Shown: positions 1 to 6,292 of the stretch, piece after piece
Layout of the letters: each line of letters begins with the position of its first letter
Position numbering within the stretch: position 1 is the first letter of the stretch
Assembly: GCA_002700405.1 (NCBI GenBank)
Contig: PACY01000051.1
Span: forward strand, 3,217 to 13,452
From: Flavobacteriaceae bacterium
Lineage (GTDB): Bacteria > Bacteroidota > Bacteroidia > Flavobacteriales > Flavobacteriaceae
Length of the DNA stretch: 10,236 bases
Reading direction: 5' to 3'
The notes under the pieces: model-generated
Database searches by the model: none
The model's input: the letters and a program-made list of their open reading frames with translations, nothing else
What the model was told of the DNA's origin: nothing
Position numbers and translations under genes: made by a program

Positions 1-1
1 A

Positions 2-1663
2 GATAGAATTCAAAATTCTAAAATTAATGTTAGTAAAGAAATTAAATTAAGTAAAGGTCAGAATACTGCATATAATAAAATTTTAGATTCATTTAATAGA
101 AATAAAACTGTATTGTTCAATGGAGTAACATCATCTGGAAAGACAGAGGTATATATCAAAATAATTCAGTATATCTTAGAAAAAGGAGTACAGGTTTTAT
201 ATTTAGTTCCAGAGATTGCGTTAACTACTCAATTGGTTAGTAGGTTATCCCAGGTTTTTTCTGAAGAATTAATAGTTTATCACTCTAGATTTTCAATTAA
301 TCAAAGGGTAGAGATATGGAATAAAGTTCTAGACTCAAAAAAACCACAATTAATAATAGGAGCAAGGTCATCTTTGCTTTTGCCATTTAGTAATTTAAAA
401 TTAATAATTATTGATGAAGAACATGAGCAGTCCTATAAGCAACATGAGCCTTCGCCTAGATATCATGCAAGAGATTCGTCAATTGTGTTATCAAAACATT
501 TTAAGTCTAATGTTTTGCTTGGATCTGCTACACCAAGTATAGAAAGCTATTACAATGCAGTTGTTTTAAATAAATATGATTTGGTGAGTTTAGATGAAAG
601 ATATAATAATTTACAACTACCATTTATAGAACTAATTAATATTAGAGAAAAATATAAAGAAGGGAAAATGGTTGGTATTTTTAGTGATAATCTTCTTGAG
701 CAAATCAGCAAAACTGTTAATGAAAAAAAACAAGTTATATTGTTTCAAAATAGAAGAGGCTTCTCTCCAATTATTGAATGTAATAAGTGCGGTTATTCTC
801 CTAGATGTGTGAACTGCGATGTAAGTTTAACCTATCATTATAACAATAAATCACTGCGTTGTCATTATTGTGGGTATAATATTGATTTAATAGATACTTG
901 TCCTTCGTGTTTAAATAACAATATAGTTTCCAAGGGGTTTGGAACTCAGCAGGTTGAACTTGAGATAAGTGAATTATTTCCAAATTATAGAATTAAAAGA
1001 TTAGACTATGATACAACTAGAGGAAAAAATAGTTTTAATAACATTATATCATCTTTTGAAAAAAATGAATTTGATATTTTAATTGGAACACAAATGGTCA
1101 CTAAAGGTTTAGATTTTAAAAATGTAAAGTTAGTAGGAGTATTAAATGTAGATAATGCCTTAAATTTTCCTGATTTTAGAGCATATGAGAGATGTTACCA
1201 ATTAATTCAACAAGTTGCAGGCAGATCAGGTAGGTCAAAAGAAAGAGGGAAAGTATTAATTCAAACATTTAATTCTTCAAATGATATCTTTAATCAGATT
1301 ATTTCAAATGATTACGAATCAATGTTTAATAATCAGATTAAAGAAAGAAAGGGATTTAAGTATCCTCCATTTTATAAATTGATTAAAATAACCTTAAAAC
1401 ACAGAAATTTTACCCTTGTTAATGAATCTGCAGCTTGGTTAGCTAAGAACTTAACTCATGTTCTTAAAGGGAATGTATTAGGACCAGAATTTCCTCACAT
1501 TAATAGAGTTAGAAATAAATATCAAAAGAATATTCTTATTAAAATACCCTTAGATCAATCTTTAATTGCAACAAAGAGTTTTATTAATAAATCTAAAGAT
1601 AAATTACACTCGATTTCTTCTTATTCTTCTGTTAGTGTAATAATTAACGTTGATAATTATTAA
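2..1663 (+). CDS. priA: Primosomal protein N' (replication restart helicase PriA), 5'-truncated by window edge
   Basis: PriA is a superfamily 2 3'-to-5' DNA helicase that recognises abandoned replication forks and starts reloading of the replisome. The frame is open from base 2, so 553 residues are visible; family members usually have about 730-820, so the N-terminal DNA-binding region lies outside the window. In visible numbering I see Walker A GVTSSGKT (41-48), the DEEH box (138-141), motif III GSATPS, motif V (GTQMVTKGLDF) and motif VI QQVAGRSGR (403-411). Between the helicase lobes are eight cysteines in four CxxC pairs (260/263, 269/272, 287/290, 300/303), the two-zinc module of PriA. 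A TTG at 113 could be taken for a start, but it lies inside conserved helicase sequence and is not one. The gene converges on the LytTR regulator, the two stop codons overlapping. No sign of damage. Identification is certain; only the true start is unseen. Confidence 0.97.
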   Translation, partial: DRIQNSKINVSKEIKLSKGQNTAYNKILDSFNRNKTVLFNGVTSSGKTEVYIKIIQYILEKGVQVLYLVPEIALTTQLVSRLSQVFSEELIVYHSRFSINQRVEIWNKVLDSKKPQLIIGARSSLLLPFSNLKLIIIDEEHEQSYKQHEPSPRYHARDSSIVLSKHFKSNVLLGSATPSIESYYNAVVLNKYDLVSLDERYNNLQLPFIELINIREKYKEGKMVGIFSDNLLEQISKTVNEKKQVILFQNRRGFSPIIECNKCGYSPRCVNCDVSLTYHYNNKSLRCHYCGYNIDLIDTCPSCLNNNIVSKGFGTQQVELEISELFPNYRIKRLDYDTTRGKNSFNNIISSFEKNEFDILIGTQMVTKGLDFKNVKLVGVLNVDNALNFPDFRAYERCYQLIQQVAGRSGRSKERGKVLIQTFNSSNDIFNQIISNDYESMFNNQIKERKGFKYPPFYKLIKITLKHRNFTLVNESAAWLAKNLTHVLKGNVLGPEFPHINRVRNKYQKNILIKIPLDQSLIATKSFINKSKDKLHSISSYSSVSVIINVDNY

Positions 1664-2346
1664 TTAGACTCTAATATTTTGTCTAAATCTGCTTTTTTGT
1701 TTCTGCTAATTGGAATTAAACTAGATTCAATTTCTACAGTTTTGCTTGTAATATTATCAATCTTATCTAGATTTATAATATATGACTTGTGAATTCTTAA
1801 GAACTTATTTGTTGGTAATTTTTTTTCAAAATTTCTTAATGAAGATAGAACTATAATATTTGACTTAGAAGTAATGACTTTTACATAATCACCAAATGCT
1901 TCTACCCATTTTATATCTTTAGTATAAACTTTTCTCTTCTTAAGGTTACTTTTTAGATATAAATGACTTTTGTTTTTTTCTTCAGAGTTGTTATTTATAG
2001 TATTTAATTTTTTTTCAATTTTTTCAATTTTTTCTTCATTTAAAGGTGTTTTAATATAATCTAAGGTATTATAATCAAAACTCTTGAAAGCATGGTCAGT
2101 TTGATCACTTATAAATACAATAAATGGATTTGAGTTTAATGAATCTAAAAAATTAAATGGGTTAAACATTGGAAGAGTGAATCCAATAAAAATTATATCG
2201 ACACTAATTGAACTTAAAAAATCCTTAGAATCTTTAAAATTATCAAAAGATGATAAAATTATAAATTTTCCACTTTTTTCTAAAAGTGTTTTAAGAATTT
2301 CTATATTCTTAGAATCATGATCAATTATTATACATTTCTTATCCAA
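1660..2346 (-). CDS. LytTR-type DNA-binding regulator with degenerate receiver domain
   Basis: A 228-residue protein with the LytR/AlgR two-domain layout: receiver (about 1-120) and LytTR DNA-binding domain (about 127-226, with the hallmark FLRIHKSYIINLDKI stretch). The receiver is atypical. The phosphoacceptor position, four residues before LP-M, is Gly55 instead of Asp. The acidic pair is Asp9-His10. The conserved Lys before Pro101 is Thr100, with a Lys one place earlier. Ser80 keeps the Ser/Thr switch position. Ordinary Asp phosphorylation is therefore unlikely, while DNA binding looks intact. The start is a TTG; an in-frame TAG lies two codons upstream and no ATG is available, and the first residues fit the start of the receiver fold. 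No histidine kinase gene lies in the window. The gene is divergent from rpsF, a placement I recall from flavobacterial genomes, so control of itself or of the ribosomal operon is possible but unproven. Confidence 0.9.
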   Translation of the reverse strand: MDKKCIIIDHDSKNIEILKTLLEKSGKFIILSSFDNFKDSKDFLSSISVDIIFIGFTLPMFNPFNFLDSLNSNPFIVFISDQTDHAFKSFDYNTLDYIKTPLNEEKIEKIEKKLNTINNNSEEKNKSHLYLKSNLKKRKVYTKDIKWVEAFGDYVKVITSKSNIIVLSSLRNFEKKLPTNKFLRIHKSYIINLDKIDNITSKTVEIESSLIPISRNKKADLDKILESN

Positions 2347-2411
2347 TTCCTAACAATACTTTATGTTTTATAATTATAAAATTAACTAATTTGGATATTT
2401 AATCTAAAAAA

Positions 2412-2442
2412 TTGTCAAAACAATTTAAAATACCTACTTTTG
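2412..2442 (+). promoter_or_regulatory. Predicted promoter of rpsF-rpsR-rplI (Bacteroidota-type)
   Basis: TTG at 2412-2414 (-33 element) and TACTTTTG at 2435-2442 (-7 element, exact match to TAnnTTTG) are separated by 20 nt, the spacing expected for the primary sigma factor of Bacteroidota. Transcription should begin near 2447-2449, leaving a leader of about 18 nt before the rpsF ATG. A perfect 7-bp inverted repeat (2409-2415 with 2420-2426, loop CAAA) overlaps the -33 element and might be an operator, or chance in A+T-rich DNA. Confidence 0.7.
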
Positions 2443-2465
2443 CAGGCATTAAAAAATAAATAGAA

Positions 2466-2804
2466 ATGAATAATTATGAAACTGTTTTCATTTTAAATCC
2501 CGTTTTATCTGATGATCAGATAAAGGAAACAGTCCAGAAATATGAGAAATTTTTGACATCTAAAGGTGCTAAATTTGTTTCCAAGGAGGATTGGGGGTTG
2601 AAGAAGTTAGCTTATCCTATTCAAAATAAAAAGAGTGGGTTTTACCATCTTTTTCAATATTCTGTTGATCCAACTGCAATACCAGAGTTGGAAGTAGAAT
2701 TTAGAAGAGACGAAAGATTCATGAGATATCTGACAGTAAAATTAGATAAACATGCTATTGAATGGGCTGAAAAAAGAAGAGAAAAATTAAAAATTAAAGC
2801 ATAA
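2466..2804 (+). CDS. rpsF: 30S ribosomal protein S6
   Basis: S6 (112 residues, within the usual range) sits on the platform of the small ribosomal subunit, where it pairs with S18 and binds 16S rRNA. Family landmarks are visible: NYETVFILNP at the N terminus, WGLKKLAYPI with K-GFYHLFQ in the middle, and FRRDERFMRYLTV toward the C-terminal end, followed by a basic tail. The ATG at 2466 starts the protein exactly at the family N terminus. The upstream sequence is A-rich with no Shine-Dalgarno motif, as is normal in Bacteroidota. It is the first gene of rpsF-rpsR-rplI, preceded by a strong predicted promoter, and rpsR follows after 4 nt, which fits the 1:1 S6:S18 complex. Nothing unusual in the protein. 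Confidence 0.98.
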   Translation: MNNYETVFILNPVLSDDQIKETVQKYEKFLTSKGAKFVSKEDWGLKKLAYPIQNKKSGFYHLFQYSVDPTAIPELEVEFRRDERFMRYLTVKLDKHAIEWAEKRREKLKIKA

Positions 2805-2808
2805 AGTT

Positions 2809-3105
2809 ATGTCAAATATTCAACAACAGGCAAAAGGAAAGAGTGATGGTGAAATCAGATATTTAACTCCTCTTAACATAGACAATGCTACAGTTAAAAA
2901 ATATTGTCGATTTAAGAAGTATGGAATTAAATATGTCGATTATAAAGATCCAGCTTTTTTATTACAATTTGTAAATGAGCAAGGTAAGTTATTACCTCGA
3001 AGATTAACTGGAACATCATTAAAATATCAAAGAAAGGTGTCTGTGGCAGTTAAAAGAGCTAGACATCTTGCTTTAATGCCGTATTTAGCCGATTTGTTAA
3101 AGTAA
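2809..3105 (+). CDS. rpsR: 30S ribosomal protein S18
   Basis: S18 (98 residues) is the binding partner of S6 on the 30S platform. Recognisable parts are the YCRFKKYGIKYVDYKDP segment (about residues 31-47), the LLPRRLTGTSLKYQRKVSVA stretch and the closing KRARHLALMPYL segment, which carry the rRNA-contacting basic residues. A poorly conserved N-terminal extension of about 20 residues precedes the core, as is common in Bacteroidota. It lies 4 nt after rpsF and 10 nt before rplI, so all three are almost certainly one transcript. The ATG at 2809 is the only sensible start. No oddities. Confidence 0.98.
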   Translation: MSNIQQQAKGKSDGEIRYLTPLNIDNATVKKYCRFKKYGIKYVDYKDPAFLLQFVNEQGKLLPRRLTGTSLKYQRKVSVAVKRARHLALMPYLADLLK

Positions 3106-3115
3106 AATTTCTAAA

Positions 3116-3571
3116 ATGGAAATAATATTAAAAAAAGACGTAGAAGGAGTTGGTTTTAAAGATGATGTCATCACTGTTAAGAATGGTTTTGGCAGAAATT
3201 TTCTAATACCTAATGGCTCAGCTATTCTTGCAACGCCTTCAGCTAAGAAAATACTAACAGAGAATCTTAAGCAGCAAGCTGTTAAGGATAAGAAGATTGT
3301 AGACGATGCAAATAAGATTGCAAAGAAAATAAATGCTTTAGAAATCAAAATAAAATCTAAAGTAGGAGAGGGGAAAAAGCTTTTTGGCTCTGTAAATAAC
3401 AGTAATGTTCAAAATGAACTTAAGGAAAATGGAGTTGATATTGATAAAAAATCTATAATGATTACAGGCAGTAGTCTAATTAAACAATTAGGAAAGTATA
3501 ATGCAGTTATAAGATTGCATAGAGATGTGATCTTTGACTTACCATTTGAAGTAGTTGCTGAAAAAAAATAA
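3116..3571 (+). CDS. rplI: 50S ribosomal protein L9
   Basis: L9 (151 residues, near the usual 147-150) is the elongated protein of the large subunit that reaches from the L1-stalk base toward neighbouring ribosomes and helps maintain reading frame. The N-terminal domain shows MEIILKKDVEGVGFKDD followed by VKNGFGRNFLIP (about residues 20-31), the family signature. A Lys-rich connecting helix follows at about 45-85. The C-terminal domain begins near GKKLFGSV and ends with the LHRDVIFDLPFEVV strand pair. It is the last gene of the rpsF-rpsR-rplI operon; a strong intrinsic terminator starts 22 nt after the stop codon. Confidence 0.98.
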   Translation: MEIILKKDVEGVGFKDDVITVKNGFGRNFLIPNGSAILATPSAKKILTENLKQQAVKDKKIVDDANKIAKKINALEIKIKSKVGEGKKLFGSVNNSNVQNELKENGVDIDKKSIMITGSSLIKQLGKYNAVIRLHRDVIFDLPFEVVAEKK

Positions 3572-3592
3572 TATAATTAAAAATATATTTTT

Positions 3593-3623
3593 AAAACACC
3601 TATTTCTAATAGGTGTTTTTTTT
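3593..3623 (+). terminator. Intrinsic terminator of the rpsF-rpsR-rplI operon
   Basis: A perfect 12-bp stem (AAAACACCTATT, 3593-3604, with AATAGGTGTTTT, 3608-3619) closes on a 3-nt loop TCT and runs into an eight-T tract (3616-3623). It lies 22 nt after the rplI stop codon. The stem starts with an A run, so it could also act in reverse, but no minus-strand gene lies to its right within reach. Confidence 0.9.
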
Positions 3624-3667
3624 ATGTAATTATTTAAATAAAAAAATAAATACTAACAATTAAATTA

Positions 3668-3675
3668 TAATTTTG
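3668..3675 (+). promoter_or_regulatory. Candidate -7 element of the hisS promoter
   Basis: TAATTTTG matches TAnnTTTG exactly and ends 6 nt before the ATG at 3682. I find no TTG about 20 nt upstream, so the -33 element is weak or absent. If the box is used, transcription would begin at or within a few bases of the start codon, giving a leaderless or nearly leaderless hisS-lipoprotein mRNA. Confidence 0.45.
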
Positions 3676-3681
3676 CATAAT

Positions 3682-5052
3682 ATGAGTAATAAGCCAGGCA
3701 TACCGAAAGGGACTAGAGACTTTGATTCAATTCAATTATATAAAAGAAATTATATAATTGAAATAATTAAAGACAGCTTTTTAAGGTTTGGATTCAATCC
3801 AATTGAAACTCCAAGCTTTGAGAGGTCTAGCACACTATTGGGTAAATATGGAGACGAAGGTGACAGGTTAATCTTTAAAATCTTAAAATCTGGTGATTTC
3901 TTAAAAAAACTAGATAATGACGATTTTTCTGATAAAAATAGTGCAGAAATTGCTTCAAAAATATCTGATAAAGCATTAAGATACGACCTAACCGTTCCTT
4001 TTGCTCGCTATGTAGTTCAAAATCAAAATGAAATTAATCTTCCCTTTAAAAGATTTCAGATCCAACCAGTATGGAGAGCAGATAGACCACAAAGAGGAAG
4101 ATTTAGAGAATTTCTTCAATGTGATGCAGATGTAATTGGATCAAAATCTCTTTATCAAGAAATTGAATTTATTCAGCTTTTTGACAAAATATTTGAATCT
4201 CTAAATATAAATGGAGCTGTAATTAAATTAAATAGTAGAAAAATTCTAATTGGTCTTTCAGAAATTCTTGGTTGTAAAGATAAATTTAAAGATTTAACAA
4301 TTGCACTAGATAAAATAGATAAAATTGGAATTGATTCTATGAGTAAAGAATTGAAATCAAAAGGCTTTAAACAAAAATCCATAGATACAATAATTAAAAT
4401 AATTAGTTTTTCTGGAGATTTTGATAAGACAATTTCTTTTTTAAAATCAAATTTCAAGAATTCAGAAATAGGAATGGAGGGTGTTGTTGATATGGAATTT
4501 ATTTACTCAGCAATTAAAAAACTTAAGCTTAATTCATCTATTTTATCTTTTGATTTAAGTTTAGCTAGAGGAATTGATTACTATACTGGAGTTATTTTTG
4601 AAGTTTCTGCACCTAAAACTGTTTCAATTGGCTCTATAGCTGGTGGGGGTAGGTATGATAATTTAACTGAAATATTTGGTCTATCTAATATGAGTGGGAT
4701 TGGTGTTAGCTTTGGGCTGGATAGAATATATATGGTGTTAGATGAATTAGGTTTATTTCCTAATATAAAAAGGAGTACAGTTAAAGTTTTATTTTTAAAT
4801 TTTGGAGATAAGAGCTCATTGTATTCAATGGAAGCAATGAGTGAATTGAGACAAAACAATATATCTACTGAATTATATCCCGACAACTTAAGTATAAAAA
4901 AACAACTAAGCTATGCTAATAAAAATAAAATACCATTTGTTGTTTTTGTTGGAGATGATGAATTAAAATCTAAAAAATACACTCTTAAAGAAATGAATAC
5001 AGGAGATCAAGAATTACTAACGATCTCTAAACTCATAAATAAATTAGCTTAA
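3682..5052 (+). CDS. hisS: Histidyl-tRNA synthetase (class II)
   Basis: It charges tRNA-His with histidine in the cytoplasm. At 456 residues the length fits the bacterial family. Visible landmarks: N-terminal GIPKGTRDF; class II motif 2 around residues 123-147 (FQIQPVWRADRPQRGR then FREFLQCDAD); the histidine-specific signature LARGIDYYTG (294-303); GGGRYDNL (321-328); motif 3 GIGVSFGLDR (339-348); and a C-terminal anticodon-binding domain from about residue 366. I chose ATG 3682 because family members begin just before PGIPKGTRDF; an in-frame TTG at 3673 would add three residues but overlaps a likely -7 promoter box. The gene follows the rplI terminator, so it starts a new transcription unit. 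Its TAA shares one base with the ATG of the next gene (TAATG), which suggests translational coupling. All expected catalytic motifs are intact. Confidence 0.97.
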   Translation: MSNKPGIPKGTRDFDSIQLYKRNYIIEIIKDSFLRFGFNPIETPSFERSSTLLGKYGDEGDRLIFKILKSGDFLKKLDNDDFSDKNSAEIASKISDKALRYDLTVPFARYVVQNQNEINLPFKRFQIQPVWRADRPQRGRFREFLQCDADVIGSKSLYQEIEFIQLFDKIFESLNINGAVIKLNSRKILIGLSEILGCKDKFKDLTIALDKIDKIGIDSMSKELKSKGFKQKSIDTIIKIISFSGDFDKTISFLKSNFKNSEIGMEGVVDMEFIYSAIKKLKLNSSILSFDLSLARGIDYYTGVIFEVSAPKTVSIGSIAGGGRYDNLTEIFGLSNMSGIGVSFGLDRIYMVLDELGLFPNIKRSTVKVLFLNFGDKSSLYSMEAMSELRQNNISTELYPDNLSIKKQLSYANKNKIPFVVFVGDDELKSKKYTLKEMNTGDQELLTISKLINKLA

Positions 5053-6014
5053 TGAAAAAGATAATTTTTCTGATTCTAATTATTTTATTTTCATGTAGTG
5101 AGAACGAAAATTCTGATGAACAAAATAATATTGATTGTTCTGGAGATTTTTCAACAGCTGGAATATTAGTTGATATTAATGAAGAAATCTTCAACGATGA
5201 TGAATCAGTTAACAATTATAGCAGATATTCCTGGTCATCAGATGGAGTTGATAGAATTTTAAATGGAAACGGAATTCCAAATCATGAGGTTGGAACTTTT
5301 CCAAACAATCATAATCCAAACAGTATAAGTGAACAAACTGTAAATAAGAGTTTTACACTTTGCCCAATAATAGTTTACGAAAATGGAATCGAGGCAGGTA
5401 GTCCTGGTTCAGCAATTGCTTATGCTTTAAATAGTGTGAAATTTGACCCTGCAACTGCAGGAAGGTGTAATGACGAAGGAGAATGTTGTTTAGCGCAATG
5501 TCAAGGAAATTGGAATATTGAAGCATTAGGTCATGAGACTTTCAATTTTGGAGACGATATGAACCATGCTCATGTACAACCTAATGGAGCATATCATTAC
5601 CATGGTATGCCTGAACTACTTATGGATTTTTTAGGAAATAATCAAAGTATTACGATCGTTGGATGGGCATCTGATGGTTTTCCTATTTATGCGAGATATG
5701 GTTATTCAAACGCTGATGATTCTACTAGTGAAGTTTTAGCATTACAACCAAGTTATAGATTAAAAAATCAACCAGATACAAATCGACCGAGCATTTTAAC
5801 TTCATTAGCTGGTCCAGGAGGTGGAAATAATCCTAATACACCTATTCCAATGGGTGCTTTTACTCAGGATTATGAATATGTTGAGGGGCTAGGAGATTTA
5901 GATGAATGCAACGGACGCTTTGGGGTTACACCTGAATTTCCTGATGGTATCTATTATTATGTCGTTACTGATGATTTTCCTTTCTTTACAAGATGTTTAA
6001 AGGGTGATGTTTAG
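5052..6014 (+). CDS. YHYH-family predicted lipoprotein
   Basis: A 320-residue predicted lipoprotein. A short N terminus with two Lys and a hydrophobic stretch (about residues 4-13) leads to lipobox LFSC, giving a lipidated Cys15, followed by a low-complexity Glu/Asn linker. The core carries the motif GAYHYHG (179-185) that names the YHYH family (PF14240). Nearby are H161, H172, H174 and GWASDGFPIYARYGY, then LDECNGRFGVTPEFPDG and the RCLKG ending typical of the family. Besides Cys15 there are eight cysteines (29, 104, 139, 145, 146, 150, 286, 315), an even number compatible with disulphides outside the cytoplasm. The biochemical role of the family is not known to me; clustered histidines make metal binding a guess. 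The ATG overlaps the hisS stop by one base and no promoter is apparent, so it is probably expressed from the hisS transcript. Confidence 0.88.
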   Translation: MKKIIFLILIILFSCSENENSDEQNNIDCSGDFSTAGILVDINEEIFNDDESVNNYSRYSWSSDGVDRILNGNGIPNHEVGTFPNNHNPNSISEQTVNKSFTLCPIIVYENGIEAGSPGSAIAYALNSVKFDPATAGRCNDEGECCLAQCQGNWNIEALGHETFNFGDDMNHAHVQPNGAYHYHGMPELLMDFLGNNQSITIVGWASDGFPIYARYGYSNADDSTSEVLALQPSYRLKNQPDTNRPSILTSLAGPGGGNNPNTPIPMGAFTQDYEYVEGLGDLDECNGRFGVTPEFPDGIYYYVVTDDFPFFTRCLKGDV

Positions 6015-6041
6015 AATAACTATAGGATATTGTACGAAAAT

Positions 6042-6074
6042 AAAAAAACGGCTACACTTTATAAAAGCATAACC
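6042..6074 (-). terminator. Intrinsic terminator downstream of tRNA-Met
   Basis: Read on the minus strand, an 11-bp stem (complement of 6064-6074 with complement of 6050-6060) closes on a 3-nt loop. All eleven positions pair, three of them as G-U wobbles, and the stem is followed by G and then seven T (complement of 6042-6048). It lies 16 nt past the tRNA 3' end. Read on the plus strand the wobble positions become A/C mismatches, so it probably does not terminate the lipoprotein transcript well. Confidence 0.75.
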
Positions 6075-6090
6075 ATTTTTATTGTTTTAG

Positions 6091-6164
6091 TAGCGAGACC
6101 GAGATTTGAACTCGGGACCTCCGGGTTATGAATCCGACGCTCTGACCAACTGAGCTATCTCGCC
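6091..6164 (-). tRNA. tRNA-Met (anticodon CAT), elongator type
   Basis: A 74-nt cloverleaf on the minus strand: acceptor stem GGCGAGA/TCTCGCT, D-arm GCTC/GAGC, anticodon loop TTCATAA (anticodon CAT, complement of 6128-6130), variable loop AGGTC, T-arm CCGAG/CTCGG with loop TTCAAAT, discriminator A. It lacks the C1-A72 mismatch and three G-C pairs of initiator tRNA, so it is an elongator. The lysidine-modified tRNA-Ile that shares a CAT anticodon is a less likely reading. Position 31-39 is an A-C mismatch and 1-72 a G-U pair; I recall both from flavobacterial tRNA-Met. CCA is not encoded (the sequence continues CTA). Its promoter and terminator are both recognisable. Confidence 0.94.
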
Positions 6165-6180
6165 ATAATTTTAAGGGAAG

Positions 6181-6211
6181 CAAATATAAAATTTAAATTT
6201 TTTACATTCAA
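6181..6211 (-). promoter_or_regulatory. Predicted promoter of tRNA-Met
   Basis: On the minus strand, TATATTTG (complement of 6181-6188) matches TAnnTTTG exactly and TTG (complement of 6209-6211) lies exactly 20 nt upstream, the same spacing as in the rpsF promoter. Transcription should begin near 6174-6176, about 10-12 nt before the mature 5' end of the tRNA at 6164. Confidence 0.72.
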
Positions 6212-6292
6212 CATATGTTAGATAAATTATTTTAAATAATTATTATATAACTTAAGAATAAATGTATATATTACGATTATAATTATATGGTT

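Noticed and set aside
113..115. TTG as the start of priA
   Set aside because: The reading frame is open back to base 2 and the upstream residues fit PriA; the TTG lies just before Walker A, so the gene is cut by the window edge.
2443..2465. S6:S18-binding autoregulatory leader before rpsF
   Set aside because: The predicted leader is only about 18 nt, too short for the known structured S6:S18 leader.
3097..3348. Minus-strand open frame of 83 codons inside rplI
   Set aside because: It is fully antisense to a clear L9 gene and has no recognisable domain or start signal.
3673..3675. TTG start for hisS adding three residues
   Set aside because: It overlaps the candidate -7 promoter box, and the ATG at 3682 matches the family N terminus.
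4173..4886. Minus-strand open frames antisense to hisS
   Set aside because: They lie opposite conserved hisS sequence, and low G+C makes such chance frames common.
6015..6292. Integration (att) site at tRNA-Met
   Set aside because: No integrase, no repeated copy of the tRNA 3' end and no mobile genes are visible.
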